Made by a program: the position numbers and the translations under genes. Of a DNA stretch of 64,000 bases, positions 47,240 through 59,899 are shown in pieces. The DNA is from Colletotrichum lupini (taxonomy: Eukaryota > Ascomycota > Sordariomycetes > Glomerellales > Glomerellaceae). The first letter of the stretch is position 1. The number at the start of each line of letters is the position of its first letter. The notes below the pieces were generated by a model. It saw only the letters and a program-made list of their open reading frames with translations. It was not told where the DNA came from and did not search any database. The DNA lies in NCBI RefSeq assembly GCF_023278565.1, contig NC_064675.1, forward strand, positions 3,968,001-4,032,000, written 5' to 3'.

Positions 47240-48392
47240 CCCTTTAGGGTCCGGTCCGCCTTATTAGGGGCTATCTTTACCTTTACGGGCAAGCTGGTCT
47301 ATGAGGGTTAATATCGAGTGTTTTTATTACGTAATAAAACTTTATAACTAACTATAGCCGGTCGTAGCCGTTACTAAGTAAATACTAACGATCCTACCGT
47401 AATATATTAATCGCCCTCTAAATAGCCGAATACTACCCCTTACTTTCTCCCTTTATTTTATTTAATAATAACCTCTCTTTAATATTCCTATTTAATACGC
47501 TTACTTACACTCTTTTTAAGCTCTTAATTATATTATTAAGTCTAAGCTTATTTATATTTTATTATATTAAAAAGGCGCTAATAAGGGTAACGCCTATTAT
47601 AATATATTTATCTATTTTTTATAAGTTAATATTATTAATATAATATTTATTAAACCAGTCTCTCTATAGCTTGGGGTTATTTAGTATTTGTTTTTTATTT
47701 CTGCCTTTGCTGGCTGCTCGGGCGATTCTCGATGTCGTTTACACGGTATTAATACACGGTATCAGTGGATACTCACACTGTCTCGCTAGACTATTTTTTT
47801 AGATTTCCAACTTTTTAACTTTCCCTGGGGTTATTTAGTATAATACTTATAAAATCGAACTTCTTATTATTAAGGAAGCCCTAAGGGTTAATAAGTTATT
47901 AATAGCGTCTTAGTATTTTAATAAAGTATATTTAAAGTAGATAGTTAAATAGTAATAGTAATAATAATAGCATAATAGTAATAAATAGTAAGGCAAGCGT
48001 TTTTGATTTTAATAAAAAAAACGAGGTAACGAATATGTATATATGTGTGTATATAGTAGATATTAGTAGTAAGAGCTTATAAAGGTCGGTATTATTCTTT
48101 ACGGCAGCGACGAGGGTATCTCTAATACTACTATTATAAGCTACTATACCTAGAAGGGCAGCTAACCTAGCTAGGTGCGCGGGCTTATAAGGTAGTAGCG
48201 CCTAATATTACCGTTAATAATCCGTAGTTATAAACTTTATAGGAGGGAAAGATAAAAAGGAGGAAGGAAATTTAAAAAAAAAAAAAATTTACCGAGGTAG
48301 TATAAGTATTCACTAATACTGTGTATTAATACTATATAAAGGATATTAAGAACCGCCCGAGTAGCTAGTAAAGGCAGAATACTAAAACAAAT
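47240..48392 (+). mobile_element. Family A1 full-length copy inside the transposase gene
   Basis: A perfect 11 bp duplication, ATTATCGTTAT, lies at 47229-47239 and 48393-48403. It is 1.15 kb including a nested 140 bp A copy. Its removal restores the transposase frame between GYSVLLYIIV and VISKYYLST. Confidence 0.95.
47687..47826 (-). mobile_element. 5'-truncated family A copy, 140 bp, nearly unmutated
   Basis: The duplication GGGGTTATTTAGTA lies at 47673-47686 and 47827-47840. It retains TTTGCTGGCTGCTCGGG, GATGTCGTTTACACGG and ACACTGTCTCGC, while its A1 host is clearly RIP-altered. Confidence 0.95.
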
Positions 48393-48909
48393 ATTATCGT
48401 TATAAGTAAATATTACCTCTCTACCTAATATATAGAATCCGGTCTATTACGTAATTAAGTTATCGTAACGTTTAAAAATAGCTAAATAATAAATAAAAGA
48501 GGCTTAGATTAAGTAAAATATTTTAAAAAGTATATAAAACTACGTATAAAAGGTCGATATCGCCTCCTTATCGTTAATAAATACGAAAGTTACTACTCTA
48601 CGGATTTCGAGTCATATTATAAAGAGAATAATATTATTACCCTTTATATACCTACTTATTCGTTTTATTTACTATAGCCCTTAGATATTAAATATTTTAG
48701 GCTTTTAAAAACGGTATATACCTAAGAAATTAAAAAAGAAATACGACGGGGTAATATTTATATTATAAAAAAGGACTTCTTGTCTACGTTTTATAAAGTA
48801 TTTATATAAGTAATCATAAAAAAAAATATTTAAGGAGGATTTAGAGGAGCCGGGTTTATATTTTTAAATCTAAACAGTATACTATCTAAACTAAATATAA
48901 AGTTATATA

Positions 48910-50060
48910 CCCCCCCAACAGAGCAATCCGCCGGGGCCGTACTGTGTATTACGTATTAGGGAAAACTAGGCATAATACGCTCTATACCTAACTACTAACT
49001 AAAACCGTAGTAATAGTTAACCGACTTAACTATTATCTCCCTTTTATTAATAGCTCCTAACCTTCTACCGCCCGCTTATAGGGCGAGCTTTACTTACTCT
49101 AATGCGTATAAGACCTCTTAATATTAGCTTACGTAAGTAGCTAAGTTTAATATAATTTATTTTTTATATAAGTATTATTATTACTTAGGGGGTCTTATAA
49201 GAGCTATTTAAAGCGCCGGCTTATTATTTTAACTTTAAATACCTCTAGCCCGTTTATTATAACTATTATAACTAAGTTAATATTAATATATTAGATCTTA
49301 ATATTTATATTAGCCTGGCTATTTACGGTATTTATATTATTACCTAACCGAATTCCGTACTATTAAAAAGTACTTTACTAATCCTTAGGCATACTTATAT
49401 TAGCTATAATAGTTAAAGTATCGAGCTAGCCGAGGGCGCCTAGCCCGAGAGGGGTAGACTTATCGACGGGTATCTTTAGCCTACTAATTACTAACTATAT
49501 ACTAAGAGAGTAGGTTCTCGTCGAGGTAATAGTTTATATATTAATAGGTTTATTTAGTAAATTTATTTAGTAAATTTATTTAATAGATTTATTTAGTGGA
49601 TTTGTTTAGTAGATTTATTTAGTTTAAATAGAGCTTTAGGTAATATTAAAAGCGATGAGGATAAAAAGAATCTTTGCGAGCTCTAGTATAATAAAAGAGT
49701 AGTAAATATTAGCTTATTTAGCCCTTTTTTTAAAAACCTCTACGTTACTATTAAAGTTTAGAACCTTTATAGTTAGAAAAGGCTGCCTCTAACTATTATA
49801 GCCGACTATTATAACTAACTATTACGGCCGACCTTTACTATCGACCTTTCCGGCCAGCGCTACTATAAATTCGCTTACTTATCCCGAATTAAATAGCGGT
49901 TTTTATATTAAAATCATTATATTACGTTAAGCGCGTACTTAGGATATATTGCGCATATTATATAGTTAAAAAGTATATTATATTATATAATTTCCTTTAA
50001 AAGCGTAATCCTATTAAGGTCGATCTTTTGTGCTTATAAAGCCGGAAAAAAACCACTATA
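48910..50060 (+). mobile_element. Family B full-length copy inside the transposase gene
   Basis: A perfect 12 bp duplication, TAAAGTTATATA, lies at 48898-48909 and 50061-50072. It has the 5' hairpin CAGAGCAATCCGCCGGGGCC and the 3' end GCCGGAAAAAAACCACTATA, 1151 bp. It is the cleanest full-length sense copy of B. The minisatellite at 49552-49625 has about five units. Confidence 0.95.
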
Positions 50061-50678
50061 TAAAGTTATATACTTTAATACCTCTAGGATTACTCCTAAT
50101 AATACCCCTAGCTTAGACTTTTTAAATACTAAATAACTTAATAAAAGTATTATTATAGTTATAACTTATTAAAACTCGAATTACTTATTATTAAAATAGC
50201 TCCCTAACTTCGATTATCGAAGCTATTAAGTATTTATTAAAGGGGGCGTAAGGATTTATATACTAAATTACCTTATTAAAATTAGAGTATTAAATCCTTC
50301 GAGAGGAGAATAACCTACTTAGCTAATATAAGGGGGCTAAAAAAATATGTCTTAAACAAAAAAGAAGTTTTATAATAGCTAATAGAGAAGACCTTTAGTT
50401 ATAGAGAAAGGTAATAACCTAAATCGAGGAGAAAACGCATTAAAATAATAGTCGTTAACTAAGGACTAAGACGGGTTAATAATAATATAGCGTCTACGGA
50501 AATACTAATTATAATATATAAATATACTAAGTTACTAAAGAAATTTCTAAAAAAGAGAATACTAAATAGTTTTAATTAAATTACTTTTCCGAGAACTACT
50601 TTTTAGTTATGAATATAATATAGTCGTAGTCGGGTATCTAGCTCGCTTATCTATCTAGCTCGCTTATTATATACGTTA

Positions 50679-51764
50679 GTTTAAAATATTTATAAGTTAT
50701 TTAATACGTATTATAAATTAAGTTAAGCTAGTTATATTAAACTACGTTACGAAACTATTTAAATATATATAAACTATATTCTTATTTACTTAGTTATTAT
50801 ATTATAAAAACTACGTAAGCGCTTATATTAATTAGTTATTAAATATAAAGAGGTATATTAATCTAATTATAAAAAGCTTTTAGTACTTAAATATTATTAA
50901 TAAATATCCTCTCTAAATACTTAAGATCTTATTTTAGATCGTATTAATAGATTATATTATCCCGCTAATTAATAATTATTTTTACAAATAGCTTAGATTA
51001 TTAATATAAAAAGGGAATATTATTAAGTATATTAAAGTCCTAATTTTTTATATAGTCTCTAAGGTTTAAGGGATTAGGGTAGGGGTCTTATTTAGTTCGA
51101 AAGTACTTTTTTATCCCTCTTTAATTATAACTATATTACATACTAAAACAAGGTCTCATATTATAACTTTTATTATAAATCCGATCTCGTATTTTCGAAT
51201 TTAGTTTTTATATAATAAGCGTTTTTAAAAATTATAATAATTAGTTAGGATCTCTATTACCTTATAATAGCTTATTCTATTTAAGTTTTTTCGTTTTTTA
51301 AACTCTTAAAAGCCTTAGGGTACTAATTAAAGAAGGGAAGTCCGTCCCCTATACTAAGCTAATTAAAAAAGTTATATTTATAAGGGGTTAGGATTACTTA
51401 AAAAAAACTAGTTTCTTTAGGTACTAAGCTTAAGTAATAGTTAGTATATAATTTATATTAGTAGTTCGTATTGAAATCAATAAACTAAGAGTTTTTAGTA
51501 TTCGTTATAGTCCTAGGGTTAGTCTTATTAAAAATAATATATCTATTTAAATTTTATTCTTTTAGTTAGTATTTAGTATTTTTTTTAAGGTTTTTTATTA
51601 TAATTAGACCTTAAATTCGTATTATATCCTTTTTATTATTTAGTTTAAAAAAAGAGATAGGAGGAGAGGAGGTTATAATAAATAGCTAAGTTAGTATTTA
51701 TATAATAAATCAAGAAGGAAAAATTAAAAAAGGTTTAATTAGTAATAGTTATAAAGAAGTAGTA
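50679..51764. other. Unrecognised RIP-degraded sequence, right of the pogo element
   Basis: No known repeat. A plus-strand frame near 51290-51540 is relatively open (LKSLRVLIKEGKSVPYTKLI, then FILVVRIEINKLRVFSIRYS), suggesting an old protein-coding origin, but I do not recognise the protein. Confidence 0.45.
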
Positions 51765-52765
51765 CCCTTTGGGGTCCGGTCCGCCTCATTAAGGGCCATC
51801 TTCGCCTTTACAAGTAAGCTAGTTTATTAGGGTTAATATCGAGTGTTTTTATTACGTAACAAAACTTTATAACTAACTATAGCCGGCTGTAGCCGTTACT
51901 AGGACACTAACTAAACTTAAGATACTAACGACCCCGTCGCTATAATATATTAATCGCCCTTTTAATAACTAAATACTACCCCTTACTTTCTCCCATTATT
52001 TTATTTAATAATAACCTCTCCTTATTAATATTCTTATTTAATACGCTTACCTACGCTCTTTCTAAGCTCTTAATTATACTATTAAGTCTAAGCTTATTTA
52101 TACTCTATTATATTAAAAAGGTATTAATAAGGGTAATACTTATTATAATATATCTATCTATTTTCTATAAGTCGATATTATTAATATAGTATTTATTAAG
52201 GTAGTCTCTTTATAGCTCGGGGTCGTTTAGTATAATACTTATAAGATCGAACTTCTAGTTATTAAAGAAGCCCTAAGGGTTAACGAGTTAGCGTTTTAGT
52301 ATTTTAATAAAGTATATTTAAAATAAACGGTTAAATAATAATAATAATAGTAATAGCGAGGGAAGCGTTTTTTAATTTTAATAAAAAAAACGAGGTAACG
52401 AATATATATATATATACGAGTTAAAGTTAAAAGTATTAGGGCAGATATCGTGAGGTCGATATTATTTAATAATAGTAATAAGGGTATCTCTAATTCTATA
52501 TTATTATAAACTACTATTACTTAAAAAGGTAGCTAACTTAGCTAGGTACGTAGGCTTATAAAGTAGTAGCGTCGAGTACCTAATATTATTATTAATAATC
52601 CGTAGTTATAAACTTTATAGGAGGGAAAGTTAAAAAGGTAGAAAATCTAAAAAAAAATAGTTTATTAAGATAGTAGGAGTATTTATTAATACTATATATT
52701 AATACTATATAATCGATATTAAGAATCGCCCGAGTAGCTAGTAAAAGTAAAAATAAAAAAATAAA
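51765..52765 (+). mobile_element. Family A1 full-length copy
   Basis: A perfect 13 bp duplication, TAAAGAAGTAGTA, lies at 51752-51764 and 52766-52778. It runs from CCCTTTGGGGTCCGGTCCGC to AAATAAAAAAATAAA, 1001 bp. Confidence 0.95.
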
Positions 52766-52778
52766 TAAAGAAGTAGTA

Positions 52779-53998
52779 ACTTAGGTTTAGAAGTATAAGG
52801 GAAGGCTAAAGAATATCTAGGTTAAAAACGGCTACTTAATAATAATAATAGTAATTAAAGAGGGAAAAAAGAAAAGTTAAGTAGCTAGGTAAAAAGCTAC
52901 TTTTTTATACTAATTACGAGGCAGCCTCCGTTAATTAAAAAAGAAGGCGCTAAATTATAAATAATAAAACGGCCCCGATTTTATAATTTACTCTTTTTTT
53001 TCTTTATATAGTAGTTATAATTTAGTATTAATTAGCTAAGAGGCTTATAATACTTTCTTTTTTAATACCCCGGATCTAAAGGAGATATATAGAGGCCTCC
53101 CCCCGATCCCTCTATTCCCTTTTTATTTCTTTTTTTTAATAATAGCTTTTCAATTATAATTATCCTTTTTTACTTAGTCTCTCTTCTTCTTTCAATAATA
53201 TAATCTATTTACTTATTATATTTAATACTTTAGTTATTAATAACGTATCTTAAATTATTAAAACTACTTATTACGACGTTTAGCTTTAATAATATTTCTT
53301 TTCTATTTTTAAAAAGGTTAAGTTTTTAAAAACTTAGGGCTATAAGTTCCGAGAGGTTAATAAAAAGTAGATTATAATAATTGCTATTTTATTTAATTTT
53401 TTTAATTCTCGTCCTAATTTAACGTTCCTCTTTTTTAAATCCTTAAGATTATTAATCAGTTAACTCTTTTTAAATTAGCTAGAGAGCTTTATATTAAATT
53501 TTATATTATAAATTCTTAGGTTAATAAGTATACTAAGGGATAAGTAGCTTAGAAGTTTTAGTAATTAACTATAAATTAGAACGTCGTTAAGAAGTACGTT
53601 TATGAACGGGGTATTACAAGCGGATCGTTTTTATAAAACCGTTAGGTTTTTATTAATTATAATTACGTTAATTACTTCGGCTTTTTATTTTAATAATTAA
53701 GTAAACGAACCCCTATTATTAATTCTTTACTTATTTAAGCTTATAGCGCTCGGAATACTATACTTTATAACTATTACGCACGGTCCTTTTAAAGATATAT
53801 TAGTTATTATATTAATAAGCTAGTTAAAAAAATAGTCCCCTATTTTAAAAATGGTTTTTTTATTAAATTATTTTAATAATTAATATAATAAATATATATA
53901 TTTTAGAAATAAGAAATACTATTTTAAAAAGAGCTATAATTAGTAAGATATTAGATAGTCTAAATTCGACCTTATATAAAGCTATTATTATTATTATA
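52779..53998. other. Unrecognised RIP-degraded sequence
   Basis: It continues the 50679-51764 region. A plus frame near 53610-53990 is fairly open (VFINYNYVNYFGFLF, LVKKIVPYFKNGFFIKLF), again suggesting a dead gene or transposon that I cannot name. C/T-rich tracts lie near 53090-53200. Confidence 0.45.
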
Positions 53999-54011
53999 TA
54001 ATAAGTAGTAA

Positions 54012-55044
54012 CCCTTTGGGGTCCGGTCTGCCTTATTAGGGGCTATCTTCGCCTTCACAAGTAAGCTAGTTTATTAGGGTTAATATCGAGTATTTTTATT
54101 ACGTACTTTAATAAAACTTGATAACTAACTATAGCCGGCCGTAGCCGTTACTAATTATTAATATTAACTAAACTTAAGATATTAATAACCCCGCTACCGT
54201 AGTATATTAATCGCCCTCTAAATAGCCGAAAACTACCCCCTATTTTTTACTTTTTTTAATCGCACTAGATTTTTTTTTAATTTTTTTAATTTACTTTTAT
54301 ATAATAATTTTAGAGTATTAATAATATTCGGGAGTTAGTTAAGTATTTTAAGGTTATTATATTATATAAGCTAGGCGCTAATTATAATAATAGCTACGTT
54401 AATATTTCCGATTTTTAAGTTAATAATATCTAATCCGTATTTTTTAAAACGATCGTATTATAGTTCGGGGTTTTTTAGTATAATATTTATAAGATCGAAC
54501 TTCTAGCCCTTAAGGTATCCCTATAGATTAATAAGTTAGTATCTCGGTATTTTAATAATATATATTTGAGATGGATAAATTAATAGCAATAGTAATAGTA
54601 GTAATAATAATAATAGCGATAGTATAATAATAATAAACAGCGAGGGAAGCGTTTTTTAATTTTAATAAAAGAAACGAAGTAATAAATATATATATATATA
54701 CGAGTCGAAGTTAAAAACGTAGTAAATATTAGTAAGGTTAGTATTATACTTAACAATAGCGACGAGGGTATTTCTAATATTATATTATTATAAGTTACTA
54801 TTACTTAGAGGGTAGTAAACTTAGCTAAGTAGGCGTAGGCTTATAAGGTAGTAGTATTGTGCTTAATATCGCTATTAATTTATAATTATAAACTTTATAA
54901 GAGGGAAAGTTTAAAAAAGTAGAAAATCCAAAAAAAAACAGTTTAATAAGATAGTGGGAGTATTTACTAATACTGTGTATTAATACTATATAACCGATAT
55001 CGAGAATCGCCCGAGTAACTAGCAAAGGTAGAAAAATTTTTTTT
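54012..55044 (+). mobile_element. Family A2 full-length copy
   Basis: A perfect 13 bp duplication, TAATAAGTAGTAA, lies at 53999-54011 and 55045-55057. The A2 middle is present (GAGTATTAATAATATTCGGG, AAGCTAGGCGCTAATTATAA). The tail is GGTAGAAAAATTTTTTTT. A 66-codon open frame at 54825-55025 is a chance frame. Confidence 0.93.
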
Positions 55045-55057
55045 TAATAAGTAGTAA

Positions 55058-58000
55058 TAGGGTAGCGTTTTTAATTCTAATTAATATTAAGAGAGTTAAG
55101 ACTTCGGTTTATATAGTTTTTAATTAGATTAATAATATTAAGGCTCAGGAGGATAAGTATAATTCCGTTCTTAAGGACGCCCCTTTAACGTACTTTATTA
55201 AAAATTATATATTTATAATTTATAAAAATTATTAATATACTAAAATAAAATAAGTAGAATAAGAAGCTATATAAGCTAAGCTAAATATTAAGCGGGCTCG
55301 ATTAAATAGGGAACTAGGCTTAAATACTTAAGGAGAGGGATAGGGTTTTTAAATATAATTATATACTTAGTAAATAAGGTCGTTAGGTTTTTAATTATAA
55401 TAACTGAAAGATAATTCTTCTCCTCTTATTACCCTCTTATATTTTTATTTTAAATTTAAGTAAAGAAATAACTAAAGAATTAGTAAGATTTAGTAATATT
55501 TTTATAAAATAAATATTTAATAAATAAAACTCGTAGTTTATACTAAAGATTAGTAATAATAAGGGGTAGTTCACCCCTCTTAAGAGGCTTTTATTTATAA
55601 TCGAAGATAGAAAGTTAGCTAAGTTAGAAATAAAGTTATTATAAAAATTAGATTTATTAAGTAATAAGTAGAGGCCTTCCGGAGACTTTAGGAACTTCTT
55701 AAGCCGATCATTAATATAAGTAGCTCTTATAATTAAGTTATTAATAAATATCTCTAATTAATATAACGATCCATTTAGAGCGGCTAAATAGATATAAAAA
55801 AGTCCTTATTAATAGTAATCGAGCTTTTTAAAAATTAACATATTAATTTTTTATTAAATATCGAAAACGAGAACTAAATTACTAAGTTATAACTTTATTA
55901 ATTAAAAAGAGTATAAGGAGTTAAACTAGTTATAGGTTTAGGTTTAATATTAAATAACTTTATTAACTATAACTTTTTACTTATTTATTAAAGAGGTAAA
56001 AGCTCGTAATTAAACTTATACCTTTTAATCCGTTATATATATATTTTTCTAATTAAGTACTCTCTAAGTCGCCGTTTTCCTTTCGATCGGAGTTATTATA
56101 TAATAACTATAAATAAAATAGAACGGTATATAACCTAACGATATTTTAATAATTATCCTATTTATAAAAAGGGCCGTAGTAAGTATAGGTCTAATATTTC
56201 TTTTTAATCTAATTAAATATAAAATATATACGTAATAAGTTAATAACCCTTTTTAAAGAGCCTATTAACGCGAGGGTTATAAGTTAATATAACCTTTTAC
56301 TAAGTACTATATTGTTAATTAAGCCAAGTAATAGCGCTTATATTCTCGTATCCCCCGTTAATAATTAAAGTACTATAGATCTTATGATAATAAATAATAT
56401 CTTTTTAAATAAACTTCGTAATATTCTTTAATATAGTATTTATTATAATCCGTATTTTTAAATACCTCGTAAACTTATAATGCGCTTTAATAACCCGTTA
56501 TTTATTTATATATTAAACGTCTAAGTAGACTTTAAAAAAAGGTTTATAAATCGGGACCGTAAATATATGGGGGTTATTAAAGGGTTATGATTTAGTTTTT
56601 AAATAAGCTTTATAAGTTATAATTAGCTCCTAGGCTTAAGTATGTATCCCTAGTTAGTAATATTATTTTATAAAATAGAAATAAGTAGCCTCTCGTCCCC
56701 TATACCCGGATTTATTATATACTTTATTAATTAAGTCTACTTAGTAGCGCCTATTATTAATTACTTAAGTAGGTTAGGGACGAGTCTTTATCCCCCGTTA
56801 AAATAGAAGTTTATTTTATATAATAAATCGTATTACCGTTTACTTAAAATATCTAAACTAATTAAAAAGTATACCCGCTAACTTCTTAAAAATAAAAAGG
56901 AAATAAGTAATTTATTTTAAAAAATCTACTTATTATTTATTTAGTACTAATATATTGATTAGAATATTTATTTCTTATATTTAATTAACGGTAGCGTTAT
57001 TATAACTATATATTAAAAAAAGAAAAAAATTCGTAATGCGTAATTATAAAACTCGTGCGTTAATAAAGTCCTTAATATCTTTATTAAACTTTATTTTAAC
57101 TAGGTTAGATTAGCTAGGGTTCTTTTTTTAAAAAGCTATTTACTATAATATTCTTCTTTCTATTGATATACTTAATCTTAAAATCGAAAAGTCTAATCTA
57201 AAAGAGCTAGCGCGTTATTATTACTAATAATAAGTTATTTACTATATTATTAATCTAAATAACTAAGACCTAGGTATTAGTTTTTAATAAGAAGTTAATT
57301 TTCAATAAATAATTATAAAGACGCTTTAAACTTATTAAAACGCCTTATATTTTAAACTCACCGGAGTTATAATTAGGTTTTAGCCCATATTATATCCCGC
57401 TCTTATATTAAATAATAATATACTTATTATTAATAATCTGATTAAGTATATTACCCTATTTTTTAATACTAGCGTCTATTATAGAAATAATTTATCTAGC
57501 CTCGGTACTATAGTTTAATAGAATTAGAATAGAAGTTGTAATAATCGCCTTTTTAAGCGTTTTTATAGCCTCGATTTATAATACTTCTTATTTAAAAAAT
57601 TAGTTCTTACTAAACAGGAAGTATAACGGGGCCGCTATAGAAAAGAAATACTTAATTTAGTAATAGTAAAAAGTAATAATATTAAAAAACGATCTAATTT
57701 CTAAGACGTTTAAGTATTTTATTTATTTAAAAATCTTAAGGACTTTAGCCTAATTAGGCCGTCTCTCTTCTATATTATAAAAATAACTTATAATAATTAT
57801 AAATAGCTAGTATTATTATAACTTCGCTCTAAAAATAGTATAACTAGCTAGCTCTAATTAATATTCTAAAAGTACTCGTAAATAAATTACTAAATCCTAA
57901 GATAGTTAGTTGAATATTTATTATTATAATAGGATCGCGGGCTTTTAACTACGATATTATTAATTAAAACGCTATAGTATTTCGGAATTAAGTTATAAAA

Positions 58001-58656
58001 AATACGGGTTATAATTTAATAAAACTAGGCTACTAAATTTATTATTCTTTATAAGAGGGTATAGTATTTATATAACTTAAGTAGAGTTTAAAAAGTCGTT
58101 AAATCGTAGCTCTTTTTATTCAAAAAGGTCTAATTATAATTAGAAAAGAAATTTAGGAAGGAGATAAGCTAATTTATAATAAATTCTTTTAAGAACTTAT
58201 TAATATTAAGTAGTTACTAAGCGTTTTAAAAAGTAACGGCGTTAATTTTAGTTATTAAATTAATTAGCTAAAGACTATTATCCTTTTTTATTATTAAGAA
58301 CTAAGGGTTTTAATATATAATATAGCTTTTTTTTAATAATACTTTAAGTAATACGTTCTTAGATTACTTTAAAGGCTTTTAATAATAAAGCTTTTAGAAT
58401 AAAAATACCCTTTACTTATTAAGTTTTATAAAATATAGTTTTAATTAATTATAATAGTACGATTATAAGGTTAAAACGGCCGTATTTAAAAAAATCCTAT
58501 ATTAGCGCTTTTCTTTAATTAAGGAGTATTTATTTAAAGAGATCTTATCTATAAAATAGGAGATAGTTATAATCTTTAAAAATAGCTTAGAGTCGATTGT
58601 TTATTAATTTAGAGCCTAGTTCTATATTTAAGAACTTAGGTATAATAATATTTTTA
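55058..58656. other. Unrecognised RIP-degraded sequence, 3.6 kb
   Basis: This is the largest stretch here without an assignable element. No A or B copies and no TIR or LTR were found. A plus-strand frame at about 57930-58330 is open when stops are read as former Gln, Arg or Trp (GSRAFNYDIIN-NAIVFRN, VALFIQKGLIIIRKEI, ELINIK-LLSVLKSNGVNF). It may be an old transposon or host gene remnant. It continues after MULE-3 at 61653. Confidence 0.45.
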
Positions 58657-59899
58657 GAGTTTTGCTATCCGGGTAGTACTATTTAGCTAACCGGGTAGTA
58701 CTCTACTTTTCTAACTAATCGTAGCGTCTAGATTACTAGAGTTTTTTTTTTTTAGCTTATACGTCCCGTATTAACTATAATTAATATAATCTCCCTATAC
58801 TCTACCCGAATACTTAAATTATTTCTAACTACTTATATAAAATAATATAATTCGTAAATTATTTTAGCTTTCATTATAGTAATTAAGAGATCTTATCGAA
58901 TCTCGATTTTTTTTAAAATCGTTAAAACTACCCTTAACTACGGCCTCTTATTAGTTAATTAAATAGATTAGAGATTTCTTAGTACTATAAATATTAATAA
59001 CTACTTAGTACGACGTTTACTACGTCTTATTAACGTTAAGACGTTTTTTTTAATTATAATATAGTCCTAAATAATCTCTTATAATAGCTCAGCTACTAAT
59101 TCGTCCTTTATATTATATTTAAATACTAAATAGTTATAATAAATACTTACCCTTATTAACCACAGGGCTAGGTTTATAACCTTATAAAGCGGTTTAAGCT
59201 ATTTACTTAATAATAATAAGCTACTTAACGGGAGGCTACTTAATAATAAGATATTACTTATAAATATAAATATTAAATTTAAAATCTTTTAGTTACGTAG
59301 CTATTCATATAGACTAATTATAATACGGGGATTTTTAATTCGTATTAAGGTATTATTAAGATCTTAGGGAGGTTAGTATATATGTTATAAATAAAATAGA
59401 TCGACGTACTAGGGGCTACTTAAGTTATTAATATAAATAAATATCGTACTTCGTTAACTAACCTCTAGATATTTTTAGGATTTTAAGGATTTTATAATTA
59501 TAGGGTAGTTTATATTAGTTCGTAAAGTACTTATAATAAGGCTAAAGACTAAGTAGGTTCTTATTACTAAGTAATAGTATTATAATAAGGATAATGTAGT
59601 ATTAATAAGCTATAAAATCTAGAACCTTATATCCTACTTATTTAGTAACATTACTAAGCTATAGTTAATAAAAATACTTATAGTAAGTATAAGACTTTAT
59701 AATAGTAATAGCCTCGATATACTCCCTTTTTTTATTAATTACTATTTCGTTAATTATTTAGAAAATAGTATAAAGGTCTACGTAGTTAGTAATAATATAA
59801 GACTCTAGGTTTTTATAAATAGTCTTAGTAAGCAAGTTCGTATATATATTAAAGTTCTTATACTTATTAATAAAATACTAGGCTTATTAATAGTAAAAG

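Larger units (their letters stand above)
46588..50490 (+). pseudogene. Fot1/pogo transposase, RIP-destroyed and interrupted
   Basis: Exons of the original single ORF are at about 46588-47239, 48393-48909 and 50061-50490. A psq-type helix-turn-helix comes first (AARAINRTPNLDIRAVIKIY, 46624 on). A one-base shift follows in an A run near 46770-46780. The CENP-B-type HTH comes next (FPLRINNIKNIANRLLTNRN, then KKR-ASNFIKR). The DDE core has NFDKTKF at 47070 (first Asp kept), IVNKYESY at 48570 (second Asp now Asn at 48576-48578) and L-PLD at 48684 (third Asp kept). The D-D spacing of 35 residues between the last two fits pogo/Fot1. GGFRGAGFIFLNL precedes the B insertion, and the C-terminal KTRIT and KYLLKGA blocks follow it. 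The start ATG is probably the ATA at 46588. Confidence 0.93.
46489..50676 (+). mobile_element. Fot1/pogo-type DNA transposon, split by A and B
   Basis: The 52 bp inverted repeats are at 46489-46540 (ACGTATATAATAAGCGAG...) and 50625-50676 (...CTCGCTTATTATATACGT), with about three mismatches, and TA is duplicated on both sides (46487-46488 and 50677-50678). Removing the nested A and B copies leaves about 1861 bp, the size of Fot1, Pot2 and relatives. Each TIR holds two copies of an AAGCGAGC(T)AGATA motif. The transposase reads on the plus strand. Confidence 0.93.

Noticed and set aside
54825..55025. 66-codon minus-strand frame (AILDIGY...)
   Set aside because: It is again the family A 3' end translated. 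The same words appear at 36466-36640 because the DNA repeat is the same.
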